In this document: one piece after another, positions 35,391 to 48,000 of the stretch
Position numbering within the stretch: position 1 is the stretch's first letter
Layout of the letters: every line of letters begins with the position of its first letter
From: Toxonevra muliebris
Lineage: Eukaryota; Arthropoda; Insecta; Diptera; Pallopteridae
Direction: 5' to 3'
Length of the DNA: 64,000 nt
Assembly: GCA_963691655.1 (NCBI GenBank)
Contig: OY829327.1
Location: 84,704,019 to 84,768,018 of the forward strand
The notes under the pieces: model-generated
Told to the model about the DNA's origin: nothing
Database searches by the model: none
What the model saw: the letters and a program-made list of their open reading frames with translations, nothing else
Position numbers and translations under genes: made by a program

Positions 35391-38300
35391 CTAAACAGGA
35401 AATAAGAGATAAAGAATTTTCAGAGAGGAAGCAGCATGGCTTAAAATTGGGTGTTAATCAAGAATGGTAGAAATGAAGATTTCGCATTGCACAGGTTCGT
35501 TTTCCACTCCTTTGCTCATAACGAAAAGTTTTTTTTTTGTCTTTATTTCTATCATTCTTGAATGTTAATTTGTGAAAATTAAGTTCAATTTGGGCGCATT
35601 GCTTGGGAATATGGTAAATTTGTTGGTCTGTGTATTTTTACCTTTACCTTTTGGTAAACTATTATAGGATGTTGGTATACTTTCTAATTTACGGTCATTA
35701 TTTAACATGCGACTAGTTAAATATTCTACATTCGATTGTAAAGATGATATTTCCGTTCTTTTGCACAACAATTATACATTAATTCGACAGAAATACAAAA
35801 ATTTTAAGCAAATAAAAGAGAGAGAGAGAGAGAAGAGAGAAGAAAAAGAGAAGAATGTTAATAGAGTACATATTCGCACACACATTTACCTTCGCTAAAC
35901 TATGTGCTTTTTGAGAAGAAAAATGCTCTTGTTTCTCTTGCTCTTGGCATGATTCCGTATCACTAGTGGAAGAGCCGTTTTTTGCTCTCAGCAAGGCCAG
36001 CTGACGTTGGTCGTCGCACCTACCATTGAGCTCCTTGTAACTAGACCATATTTGCTTCAAACGTTCCATTAACTTTTCGTTCAATTCACGCAGATGCTGT
36101 TTATCTTGGCTGAGAGACATTTAAAAAAAATAATAAGCAATAAAATATAATATTTTTTAAAAAGAGCATTTTTCTGTGATGACTTAGAAACTAATAGATA
36201 GTAATTATGATTTTTAATATGATGTAATGAAACTTGTTTCGGATATTAACCACATTGATTGTTTTAAGGTTTATTGGTGTTGGTCTGCTGTTCCTGCCGC
36301 TCCCGCCGTCATATCAATATCATCGTCATCTTCTTCCAAGTCCTCTAACTTCAAATCTCTTAAATCGTCTACACTTGTCGCCGCTATATTTTTATCATTA
36401 TTAGAAGTTTTTTCAAACCTATCTTCAAGCTTAATTTTATGAGCCTTTGGTACCAAACGCACACTGACATCCACTTTGACAGGTGGTCGCTCTTTCTTTG
36501 GCATCTCAATAACTTTATTCAAACCTTCGATTCCTGTGCCTCGCGCACACATAGTTTCTAATCCCACTCGATGTTTATCACCACCACAACAATCTGCGTT
36601 TCTTCGTAGCAATTCCTCGAAGTAAGTTCGTGGCTGAAGCGGCGTCGAATAACTTTCCGTAGTCTTTTGATCAGTTCTCTCCGTCAATTCGTGTGCTTGA
36701 CATGGCGACTGACATTCGCTACATGTGATGGGATTAGAGTTATCATTATTGAAAGTGCCACCACTAAAGGTTTGATTCAAAACCAGATGCTGTTGCAACC
36801 AAGGCAACGGATCCGTTTTGCACTGGTGGGCATGGCGATTATTGGCATGAGCTTGAGTATGGGAGTGGGCGTGTGTGTACGTGGTAGGGAGGTAACATGC
36901 TTTTGTCCTTATGTCGCTGCCGGTGTCGTTGCTGATGTTTGTGCATTTCGTACAGTGCTTGGTGGTACTATTATGGTATATATCAGTGGCAACTTTTGTG
37001 TTCTTAGTGTTGGTTCTTGTACATGAGTTACCTCTTTTTGGAAGGTTGTTGCATGCACTAAAATTCTTTGAGTGGTGCTGTTCTAAAGTGTTACTATTGT
37101 CATGGCAATATGAATAATTCTGTTTTTGTTCGTTCAATATTGTTGTTGGTGTTGTTGTGAATTTTGGTGTACTTGTATTGTATGATGTTTGCAGATATGG
37201 TTTTGCAGTGATACTGGAATATTTATTACTCCGGCACATTGGTCTACATTTTGCATTTGTATAAGTGCTGGCATTGCTATTGCTTTCGTACTGTTGTAGG
37301 TGGATCGGTGAAGCACAACATATAAAGTTATCCTTATTCAAACTACTACTACCACCAAATACATTTCTCCGATACTGTGGACAATAATATTTAGTCGATG
37401 AATATTGACGACTGTTGCTGCGTTTAAAGTTCAACATTTTTGGCAATGGTGGCATTTTAGCCAATTCACTACGCAGCCGTTCATTACTTTTGTTGATATT
37501 CATAAGGATATCATCATCATCACCTTCTCTACCACCACCATCACCACCTTCGCTACCTCCATATTCAGCGCCACCACTACAATCAATCGGAGAAATGTAC
37601 ACGTTTTCGTTTCCAGTTGTTGTGGTTACTACTTCTGCCGTGTTTGTTAAAGGCGCTATTGTCGTCGCTGCTTCTGTTGGTAATACTGTGGTAAGAGCTA
37701 CTGGTACGGGCACAGTTGTTGTTGCTGCTGTCAATTTTGGGGGTAGTATTTTGATTTGTGGTTGTGGTTTTTCTGCAAACTTTGTTTCTTCAGTTTTAAG
37801 ATTTCGTTGTTTTTGCAATAGTAGTAGTTTGTTTTTGTTGTGGTTGTTTAGGCAGCACAAAAAAATTGATAATGATAGCGTGTTAGTCCAGTGCGTATCT
37901 CATAAAGACTTTTTTGTTTTGTGTTCTATTTTTGGGTTTTTGTGAAACGTGTCGAAATTTCAGAAATGAAAAGTGCTGACTGTAAGATTTTTGTTTGTTG
38001 TAGAGGCGCTGCTGATTTGGTTCTCAAAATGATTTTCAACAGCTATAGATTTTATTTTTGTGATTAAAATTTGAAAAAAATATTCAAGTCAAATAGGAAA
38101 TGAGTATAGAGCAATGAAAAGATGAGTAGATGAGGTCCCTAGCGATTCCGAAATACTATGCACTTTCGATCTAATGATCTGTGCCTCCTTCAGGCCAATG
38201 GATTTTCTTTTCATTGCCAATTTAAAAATTAATTTATTTATTTACTTATGCTTGAGCGTAGTATCCTCTAATTTATTTGTTAATATTTTACACTCATTCG

Positions 38301-41300
38301 TGAGTTTATCCATGAGTTGCTTCTGGCTTTGTATCATATCTTCAAGTTCATTTACTGTTTCGGCTACAAAAATTAAATACACAAATTTCAAAAAACAAAA
38401 AAAAAAATGTATTAGAGATTTTACTTATAGATTAAATTGTCAATATTAACGTTAATTTTCAGAAAAGAGTGTTCAAAGTACGCTACGCAATCTCATGGAT
38501 AAACTATTGACTGTTTCATCATTCTGTTACTTTCTTTTATGTTATATTATGCAATTTTCACTTTCGAAACAATTTTATATTTACACCAATTAAAGAGAAT
38601 TTCAGAGCACAAAACTGTACAAAAAAGCATTTTCGAACATTTACAGGAACCAAATCAATAGATTACCCAGAGTATATTAGATGTGTGTGAGTGTGCATGT
38701 GTCGATGCGTTGTGTATGTGTATTTGCTGTAAGTCTGCGTGATTGAAAGTAATTTACGTTAAGAATATGAAGCTATTGAATTAGTGCAAACATTTAATAA
38801 GAGAAACCAAAAGATAGTGGCAACTAAAGTGGTACTCTAATTCAAGTCTACAATGTGCGGCGAATTCTTATGTGCCATTGAAACAGTGATGACCACCCAC
38901 ACACATGCATGCGTGTTATGGCGAAGCCAATACTGCTTTCAAAAATTGGTATCATTGGTCGCGTTTCGACGACGCATATTTTCCCAACTGTTGTGAGAGT
39001 GTTTCAGAAACGCGTAGCTGTGAGTTTATGATCAGCACAAATGTCAGTACAAATGTTGCTATTTGGACACCATTTTTTCCATCATGTCATTTGCGAAATT
39101 TTTGCATCTTAGAAACACGACCATAGTTCGATGTTAAATACTAATGCTTATAAGGCTTTTGATTGCAAATCAGTTGCGCTGTTGCGTGACTTACCATGTT
39201 TCTCCTGCATTTCCGAAATACGTTTGTCCAAATCCTTTTTGGTCGGACGAATCTCATTCTTCAGTTCCCCATATGTCAACTACAATTACAAAAAATGCTT
39301 ACAATTTATAAATAAATTTCTCGATCCCTTCACTTCCTCACCTCCTTCTCCAAATTGGAAATATCATCGTTCAAGCGCAACACTTCTCGCTTTGAATGCA
39401 ACAAGTCGGCATCTCCGCGGTCCAAGCGCTGCCGCAATGAACTTATTTCCGCATTCAAACGTGTCGCTTCTGTCTTTGCTTCACGAGTTCCCCGATCCAA
39501 TTGTAATCGTAGTGCTGTGATCTCTTGCTCCAATGATTGTTTTTCCGCATTTAGCTGTGCCATATCCGTCAAGAAAGTGCTACGATTCGAGCGCAGTTCC
39601 ATTTTCAGTTCATCTATCTGTGAGTTACGATTCGCAAGATCACGTTTGACATCAGTTTCGTAGCGTTTCTGTCGCTCCAACTCTAGCTGCAGTTTCGCCA
39701 CTTGTTCCCACTGACTACTCAAGTCACCACCTAGCTGATCCACTTGATTATTGTAACGTCTCTCTGCGTTGGCCCGCTCCTCAGCCACTCGCCGTGCCAT
39801 TTCATGTTGCAGCTCACGCACACGCTCATGCTGCCGATCGAGTTCATCACGCAAATGTTTCACTTCCAGCTCTGATTGGGAACGTTCCATTTGCATTAGA
39901 TCATTGATGTAACGTTTCGAGGAGACATTGTACTGCTGCGATTTCGTCTCGTCGAGCGATTTGTGTAGTTGACGTATGGTCTCCTCTAACGCCGATTTGT
40001 CCAGTTGTAAATGCTCGATTTGCTTCCGATGCTTTTCACAACTTATGCTAGTGCTAGTGATGCCACTGATGACCTGCACTGGCTCGGCATTTACAAGTTT
40101 ACGTTTTAGTTCTTCATTTTCGGTTTTCAAACGTTTCAAGTCGATGTTGGCCTGCATAAGCTCAGCTTCCAATTCACTAATACGTGCTTCGTAGACGATA
40201 TTTGGTGCGCTTGCATAGCGTGGTGACTTAACGCTCGTCTCCTTCTTGCGTGGTGCGCTCAACGATGACTTCTTGCTGATACCATACAAGTGCTCATCAC
40301 TGTCCGAAGACGGACTAGCAACATGATGTTTATCGCCACCCAAAGCTGCCAGCTCAGAGCGTGCAGTCTCAGTCAACTGTTCGTTTTCGTTGATGACATC
40401 TTTGACTTTGCCGAGCAAGCTCGTAAGCTCGTTGCGGCAATATTTCGATTCCTTCTCAAGTTGCTCAATGTAGTCCTCTTGCTTCTCAATGAAATTGAAT
40501 ATTTCCACAGGCGCTTGCACGTTTTCGGACGTTGGTGGCATTGCCATTGCCGGCATTTGTGTCGGCTTTGATGTTACCAAGTAATCCGAGGGCATATTTG
40601 CAGTGGACGATTGATAGTGCGCCGGCAATGCAAGATTTTCTTTCGATATCGAAAATGTGCTGTATGTGGGTTTCTTAATGCGGTAAGAACTCATCCGAGA
40701 TCTCTGACTGGGTGATAAATACTTGGAAATATCCGAAAAGATCGGGCGCTCAATAACCTGAAATTCAAAAATAAAATTGTTTCTGATAATTGAAAAAAGT
40801 CAATTACTTACCGACATATTATCTGAATAATTATCTGTTGAATCTTCATTTAAATTCCGCAAATACGAACTTGCTCCTTTGGGCGTGGCATACGAGTCTG
40901 CCAACATCAGCTTCAGACGTCCGACTGCCTCGTTGTAGGCATAATTCGTATAATCCATGGTTTTGTTCTTCTTCGTTATACCCTTCGAAGACCTCATGGA
41001 AATGTTTCTATGTACATAAAAAGTTTTTTTTTAATTAAAAATCACATTTTTGAAACAGTTTTGTAGCTATTTAATATCACTTTTACTATTGTACTATACT
41101 TTACAACAAGCATTCTTGTGGGAAACTAGTGAAATACTGTTTCTTTCTTTACTTTTGGAATAAGATTTTGTTGTGTTAATTTTTGGTAACGTTGGCAACA
41201 ACGCTGACCAAAATCAACCCGATAAAGTTTCAAATTTGGAATATCTTTGTGCAGACGTTCTGCTTCGTTGGGCAGCCTGTTGGCGTATAGTGCATTTATA

Positions 41301-42095
41301 ATTGAAATGCGTTTAGTTTGGGGTTGATTTGCTGCAGTTCGAAATAGCATTATTTTAAGGGTGGCTATAAGTTATCGAATACAATCACTCTAGAATATAG
41401 GTCAGAGTTTTATTAACTAATGCACTTAAAGTAAGAACTCCCTCGGCTGCTCGATAACACTTATTACTATTCTGATCAGATTAAAGTATTTAAACTCAAT
41501 GTGGCTTTCTTCTTTATTTCTATTGCACGTAATAAATGGTAAATCTACTACTTTCACTATGATGGCAAAACAGCCAGTAGAAGGCCTAGAGCTCTTTGTT
41601 TTTTCGTTTAGGTTTTCGGAAAGTTTGGCAAAACTATTGAATTAATTCAGATACGCATCTCTCTGTTGGATTGAACATACAGATTTGAAAATTTTTAAAG
41701 TTTATTATGTTAGTATCACTGGACCCAAGTCCAGGAATTTGAACGAACCAGCAAATGTCATTTTAGGAATTTTGTTTGGACTTCTCAAAAGTTCTTAAAA
41801 TAAATTTATTCAAAAAAAGGAAAATAAATTTGAGACTTTTATTTTCTTGCCTCGAACGAATACGTTTGCCACGTCCACTGTTCGCACTCCACACACTGTC
41901 CTTGTCCGAAAATCTGGTGCAGAAATTGCGTTGCTTACTATGAAATTGTTCACTTGTCAACCGCAGAAGTGGTGACGATGTTGTTAAGTTCAAATGTTGC
42001 TTCGAACCGTTGATCCGTTGATGTTGCAACTGCGAATGCGAACGTACACTATTCAAGTTATTCAAGGGACCTCTGAGGAAGTGTTCAGTTTTCAT
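34393..42095 (-). CDS. Sdccag8: SDCCAG8-like centrosomal coiled-coil protein
   Basis: Seven exons join without a phase conflict: 42095-41851, 41007-40812, 40757-39342, 39279-39195, 38363-38246, 35757-35648 and 35390-34393, giving 1055 residues. The central part is long coiled coil with many Glu/Lys/Arg/Leu heptads. The block EDYIEQLEKESKYCRNEL followed by KVKDVINENEQL matches the start of vertebrate SDCCAG8 (QYIHHLEAEVKFCKEEL) from memory. The junction KH/K-TEISSLQ matches KTRSEIAQLSQ. The last exon adds a low-complexity tail rich in Tyr, Asp, Gln, Ser, Thr and Gly (YGQQQYDTSAYDPSAYDQQY). SDCCAG8 sits at centrosomes and basal bodies and supports ciliogenesis; human loss causes a nephronophthisis-type ciliopathy. 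Intron 1 has a GC donor. The start ATG of exon 1 is the least certain point; ATGs in exon 2 are alternatives. Confidence 0.85.
35890..36109 (-). CDS. Candidate alternative coiled-coil exon of the SDCCAG8-like gene
   Basis: An acceptor TGTCTCTCAG and a donor AAG/GTAAAT bound 220 bases open in one frame (QDKQHLRELNEKLMERLKQI, then SSYKELNGRC, a Ser/Thr-rich part and QEQEKQEHFSSQK). Exon 5 of the gene ends in phase 2 (AA-), and this exon begins with the matching single base and ends in phase 0. Exon 6 after it would hit a stop in 15 codons, but the last exon could follow in its second frame. It may therefore be an alternative to exon 6. An ATG 11 bases upstream of the exon start, in the same frame, is another possible beginning. 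Confidence 0.45.
36271..37772 (-). CDS. Large uncharacterised coding-type exon within the SDCCAG8-like intron
   Basis: A frame of about 500 codons ends in TAA at 36271. It has no ATG until position 37503, although the sequence before that already looks coding (YISPIDCSGGAEYGG), so it is probably entered by splicing. GTTTGCAG/AAAAACC at 37772 is a possible acceptor. Exon 4 of the SDCCAG8-like gene ends in the phase it needs and would give EKHEKPQPQIKIL. Parts include NINKSNERLRSELAKMPPLP, a Ser/Asn/Thr/Cys-rich middle and an acidic-basic end (PKKERPPVKVDVSVRLVPK ... LEDLEEDDDDIDM). No domain was recognised. It could be an alternative last exon or a nested gene. Confidence 0.5.
41126..41350 (-). 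CDS. Small hypothetical ORF inside SDCCAG8-like intron 1
   Basis: ATG to TAG gives 74 residues: an N-terminal MLFRTAANQPQTKRISI, then LPNEAERLHKDIPNLKLYRV and a Cys-Cys/Tyr-Gln segment. It is basic and evenly composed, unlike the Phe/Tyr-rich chance frames nearby, and its start resembles a mitochondrial presequence. The same strand as the host gene and lack of a visible promoter leave its status open. No family recognised. Confidence 0.3.
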   Translation of the reverse strand: MLFRTAANQPQTKRISIINALYANRLPNEAERLHKDIPNLKLYRVDFGQRCCQRYQKLTQQNLIPKVKKETVFH

Positions 42096-43982
42096 TTTAC
42101 ATCAAACGAGAGGAAGAGGACGGGGCACGAACGAATACGGCGGCGGCACAGCATAAACTTCAAACTTTATTGCACTTTGTCGAGAACTTTTTGCGTTTTG
42201 TGTTCTTTATGACAAAAACTTTTTCACTAACAACTTTATTGTGATTTCTCGTAATTTGACATGCAATTTTTTCTACACACACACCAATACACCAATGTGT
42301 TTCGGCATGCACAAGTACGAACAATTGCGCCAATTAGCGGAAACACTTTTGGTATGCGCCGTTTCCTTCCGCTTCAAAAAGAATTTTTGCTCAAAATTAT
42401 TTTAAATGCTCTGGCGGATTTTTCCAACGAGGACGTACTTAATCGAGCCTCTTCCTTTTTTTTACGAGATATCAAATCAAAATCGTTCTCAATCAACAAC
42501 TTAACACGTTCGACTGAAACGACAAAAGCCCAAGGAAAAGCCTTTTATAGACTCGGTTTTAGTTTGGTTTTAGTTTTGTTTGTGTTAGGAAGAAAGGCGG
42601 GGTGCATTTTAATAGAACTCAGGGATTTTAATGTGCTTCGTGCCATGTTGTGCAGCAGAATTCCTAAGCATAATTTTACTATTAAAAGGAAGACGAAAAC
42701 AAACAACAACGTGAAGCCGGGGACAGTGTCGTGGTTGCATGAATTTAGTGAATTTATTTCAGCTCAGAGGTATGAAAAGCAGAAAGAATTTCGCTCCTCA
42801 TCGACGCCACTGCGTGCATTCAACGGCTTTACTTTTTTTTTTTGAAGCGTAGCAATATTAACATGCAACATTTGCGCCAATTTCTCAGTTGAAGTTTGAT
42901 CAATACCATTTAATGTGTTTTTCGACTTCCGTCGCTTTTTATACATACACACATACATACATACAAACATACATGCTGACAATGGGTTTCCTCCTAATAT
43001 ATCATAGAGAATTGCCTGCTTGCATTTAAATATTGAAGGAGTCTTGTTCGCCATAAAATAAATAAGCCAGCATTTTGGGGGTTGTCTATTTTTAGCACTT
43101 TACTTCAAGCGTGTACACAAATGTAACAAAACATTTTACAAAAATTGAGGCCACAGGCCTCCTTCAGGTTATCAAATGTCAATATACTCCAAAAGAAATA
43201 ATATTGAAAATAACTATACTTTACCATTGACAGTCACACTGAGAGGTATTTAATATTTGTATCTTACTATGTAATATAAAAATGTTTTAAAGTGGATGTG
43301 CATATGCAGTTTGCATTTAAAAGCACTGTATACATTTGGGCGTCTTGAAATTCCCTTCGCTGCTTTGCTGCTAATTTTTCATCAGCGTGAAAATTTCCTA
43401 TATGGCATACTTTATATTCACAGCAAAAAAAAAATATTTCCTCAAGTGTTTTCTTTTTAGCTTTCGCTCTTCACTATTACCGTCATCGTCATTGAAATCA
43501 TCATCATCGTCATTTCCATTACATTTCATTATCCACATGCTACGCTCAATATAAAGCAGCAACACCAAGAAATCCCTAAGTCGACAGCATATCTTTGAAT
43601 TCTCATAACTGTCCGTCCATTCATTAGTCAGTCCAACCATCCGTCCATCCATCTATCCAACGTTTATTCAACAATTCAAACATTTCGCACATGCACGAAA
43701 CGAGTGTGTGCTGTTGCTCTTGTTGTTGCTGTTGTAATTGTTGCTGCTCCCCATCATAAACATGCATATAAATTCCATCATCAATCGTCGTCGTCGCCGT
43801 CGTGGTCGTGGTCTCGTTCAATGTTGGCCACTTTAAAAACCCTCAGGCTCTCTTAATAATTTTAATGTTGCTGTGTTTTCTTTTCGTTTTGTTTTTCTCC
43901 GATCATTGTCATCCCGTTTACAACAACGTTCCCAGGCAGCAGCTACAAATGAATTGAAAAAACATTCCAAAATAACGAACGA

Positions 43983-44016
<34 letters not shown>

Positions 44017-44719
44017 TCATTGCGAGTGTGGAGAGCGTCCATCGCCAATCACGAGCACAAGCTTGGCCGGCCATAATCATTCTTAAGCTCACTTAACTAC
44101 CAGCAATTCAAATAGGAACGACGAACTCGTTTCGATATGTTGATTTTATACAACTACATACTTATGTACATGTACATATATGTATGTATGAACAATGTAA
44201 TTTTCTCTTGGTTTTACGTTCTGTATCTCATTCCCGCTCGCTAGCTTGTTCAATCGATTGGGTTCACAAGAACAACAACCATTAATGCTGTAATAATAAA
44301 AAGAGGCACACAAACACCACAACAAAAACAGCAACGGGTATGCTTATATAAAGAAATTCCATTGTAAACAAAAGGCACAAGCTCACAATGTGCGCCGCTG
44401 CTCATGCGATTCAGCCTTATTTTCTTAGTTCGGATCAGTCAAGTTTTGTTCTCTTTTGGCTTGGTGAGAGAGAGTGAGAAAGACCGAGTGAGCCACCGAT
44501 CTTAACATCCGATCAATAATAAAAATTGCTGATGTGTGAATGTGTGCAGGGAAATCGCTGGTATGGTGAAAATATTACAGCTGCTGAATGCTTGAGGTAA
44601 AATTGCAAATTTTTCTTTAGTTAAACCTAAAGAGAGTAGGTACCTATGGTATATTGAATTATTCTATTACGAGCCATTTAAATTTATTGCTCTCGCTTGT
44701 ATTATTCTTCTTTAATTTT
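42096..44719. other. Upstream region of the SDCCAG8-like gene, then intergenic
   Basis: The first 150 bases contain the leader and probably the promoter of the minus-strand gene. Beyond that the DNA is AT-rich with trinucleotide runs. A plus-strand frame at 42261-42845 was rejected as a gene. No RNA or inverted repeat was seen. Confidence 0.4.
43984..44015. repeat. (CGA)n microsatellite
   Basis: About ten CGA units encode poly-Arg on either strand depending on frame. This makes short open frames on both strands that should not be taken as genes. Confidence 0.9.
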
Positions 44720-44729
44720 AAGCATTTCC

Positions 44730-45033
44730 CGACACGACCTTGAGAGTCTAGTGGGTAGTGCACTAGACAGGAGATTGCGGGTTTGATTTCCATCTTGGTC
44801 TGGTAGTTAATACTCATAACCTTCTTTTATTCCTATCGATATAAAGTGAATGATTATTATAAGAAAGCATACAAGTACCAATCTCGGTAGGCAATGGCAA
44901 AACCACACAAGTGATAAAAAATTGCTTCACCACCGTTCCGAACCGGCATTAAACTAAAGGACCTAACATTTGGTATCACAATGGGGTAGTTCTGGCCTAG
45001 TTGTGTCCGAGGAAACCCACTTTAACCTAACCA
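44730..45033 (+). mobile_element. tRNA-derived SINE, copy 3 (diverged)
   Basis: The head GAGAGTCTAGTGGGTAGTGC keeps the A box nearly intact. The B box is decayed (GGGTTTGATTTCC). The body follows the other two copies to ACTTTAACCTAACC. AAGCATTTCC (44720-44729) and AAGCACTTCC (45034-45043) are flanking direct repeats with one mismatch in 10. More substitutions than in copies 1 and 2 suggest an older insertion or an older subfamily. Confidence 0.85.
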
Positions 45034-45043
45034 AAGCACTTCC

Positions 45044-48000
45044 TCACAAAGCTATAAAACGTTTCAAAATGCTTCGATATCGGAGGAGAATTCTCATACC
45101 AATTTAAAAGCTAATATACGAATTTGTTAAAAAAAAAACAATTACTAATTACAATAATTAGTTCGGTTTAAGAGTAAGAAAAAGTTTGTTTTCTAAATCT
45201 TTTGCTTCAAGCTTGGAAATTTTTAGCAGCTGGCAACACTTCTGCTGAGAAACTCCTTCAGGAGAGTGACGTTGATCAAAAATGTTCTCTTTCCATCTGC
45301 TGTATATGTAGAAGTTCACCATAATCTTGCAACCTCAGTTATCGCACTCACACACACATATGTGCATAGTCAATGTTTGCTCAACAATAAGCAACCAGCT
45401 TAACATCCTCTACAGATCAATACCAAAGAAGCAAAGAAACAGTTTCGATTTACCTGTTGTCGTGTGCTGTAGACGTGTAAGACGCAAATTGCAGAGATAA
45501 ATGTGCGTGTGAAGTGGAAAATAAAACAAAAAAGCAAAAAGAAATAGTGAAAGATCAATACACACACACAAGAAATATATATATGTATGTATATATAAAA
45601 AAGTGAGACGAAGAGAAAATATTTAAATGAGTTTTGGAAATAATTTCAAATTAAAGAAATTCTTCAAGTTTTTTGAGAAAAGTGAGAAATTCATAGAAAA
45701 GTTATAGTTATTTATGATTTCAATTGCAATTGCAATTTCAAACGTGTAAAATATTTGAAGCTTGCTAAAGTTGTTGTTGCTGTAGTTATTACAAGTTCGG
45801 TTACAATCTAATGAAATAGCAACACAATAAAAGTATATATTTGGTATAGCTTTAAAGCTGAAGTATTTTGTCGACGACGCAGATATCTGTCCGTCGTTGC
45901 GGTGTGCTGCTACTGCTCCTGCTGCGGCAGTGCCGTTCTATTCATTCGTCGCAAATTTCGCCTTGAATGTGTATTTGTATGGTTTCTATAGCAGCAATAA
46001 TATTTTGATTTGTCTGTCTTTTTGTGAGATTTTGATTCTCTCTCAGCGCTAACGAAATTCATCTTTAAAATATCAAGTTGGCCAAAGTTGAACTATAAAC
46101 ATTTTTTCTTTTTTTGCTTAATGGAGACAGCAATGAAAAATTGGCAATTTTCTAGCAAGCAGATAAACACACGCATTTTTCATATTGCTATTGCTGCTGC
46201 ACAGCAGTACAACAATAACAACAACAACAACAAAAGATACACAGCGAAAAAGTTGTCACATTAAAATCACACCTTGGAAAATTTTAAGTGTAGTGACTCG
46301 AGCAAGTAAAGAAATAAAGCAGCAGAAAAAAAGTTCATTTTGTTTTTGTTTGTGTGCAAAAAAGATAAAGCAGCATTTGTTTTTTGTTTTTTTTTTTCTT
46401 TTTTGAGATTTTTAGTAAATGCAAATATGCAAATTATAAAGCGAAAGGATGGAACAATTATCATTATTTGTATGTGTATGTATGTGTGTATATGTGTATT
46501 TATGGATTATAAACTTTTGTGAAAAGTTATTTGGGCCGGGCTTACCCAAGTCAGTCTTTTATGCTTCTAATGTAGTTGTAAATAAATTGAAATGAAACAA
46601 TAGAATATAAGTCAAGGAATGTGCGATCATGCAAGCAAGAAGCGAAAACAAATTTCTTCGATACACTCAAAAAGAAACTAATCTTAAGAAGGCTTCTTCA
46701 GCAGTATGATAGGATATGTTATAACAGTTGCCTCGAAAACGATTGGCTTAAGTGAGAATCTCTTCTTTTATTCATTGTTGGGCATGTCTGCTTCCATCTC
46801 GGCCTTGTAGCTTACACAGAATACATTGATAAATAAGCACAGGCTTCTTCTGTAGGCACCAATAGAACAATGTTCGATAGTTATATATATACATATGTGT
46901 GATTTGTCCAAAGTAAGTAAATCCTTGAAGCATTTTAAAAATAGTTTAGGCCAGATTTATTCTTTATGCAGGTAGCCATTTCCGACCAACTTTTATTGAT
47001 TATGTTAGAGTATAACGTATGAACATTAATTTACAGGTAGTAATTGACATACCAGGTAGGCTTTGCAATTTCCTGGAACGTCTTTGCAGAGAAAAATGTT
47101 TGAACATCTCACTGACTGATTCCTTGATTTTTTAAACAGCTTTTAAAAACTTAAGAGTTGATTGGCTGTCAGATTAAGCACCTTATTTATTTTCAACTAA
47201 AATAGTGCTTCTACAGTTGTAGACTAAGGCTTCAGCCTGGAAGACACAGTGATCAGGAGTCCTGTACGAACTTAGCCATCGAATTCAAGTCCTTCCACTT
47301 AGATTTGGATTGATCCGCGCTTGATTGGAGGAGGCTTTTAAGTGTTTTTTTTGTTTTAAAGGAGGATAAAGTTCAACTGTTTTGGTGAAGAAGAATGCCC
47401 TGCATCGTATGGACACCATTGAGAGATTATTTTGCATCTAATGCCGTTATTCACAATCGCATGTTTGCCAAATAAATCTATAAATCTAGTGCCCAATGGG
47501 AAGGGTCGTTCTCAAGACAAAATTAATACTAATCTCACGCACTCTACTACCATTCCATTTAGTATAATAAATCGAACAACTGCTAAGTAAATCCAATGCA
47601 TAACCATTGTTTGCATTCCCATCTCTCGAATTAACTATTCATTAAAAATTATTCAAAAAACAACTATCAGTTGTTTGAATGTTGCCTTGGATACAAGAGC
47701 AATGCTAGTATTCTTTCAACTTCTTTTTTACCAACTTATGATTTAAAGTATCGTTATAATAATATTGAGAAAAAAAGCTTTGAAAAAATATGGCAAATTT
47801 GTCATTCTTTTAAGTTTTTAAAAATAGTGATGGAATAAAAGAATATTTTTTATTTTACTTATAGACTTCCATAATTGCAATTGCAGAAAATTCTGCAATA
47901 TTATTTTCTTCAACTCTAATCGTAATAACCCAAAAATATTTTCTCTATACGACGAGCGAGCGAGCAACGAACACAAAAATGTCACCATTACAGCTTTTTC

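Noticed and set aside
36667..37945. Plus-strand frames opposite the 36271-37772 exon
   Set aside because: They are shadows of Thr/Thr-Asn-rich codons on the minus strand and are rich in Val/Cys/Ser as expected of antisense reading.
42261..42845. Plus-strand frame of 194 codons
   Set aside because: It lies antisense to the probable leader and promoter of the SDCCAG8-like gene, has no domain, and ends in a Phe run from a T-tract. Long but not protein-like.
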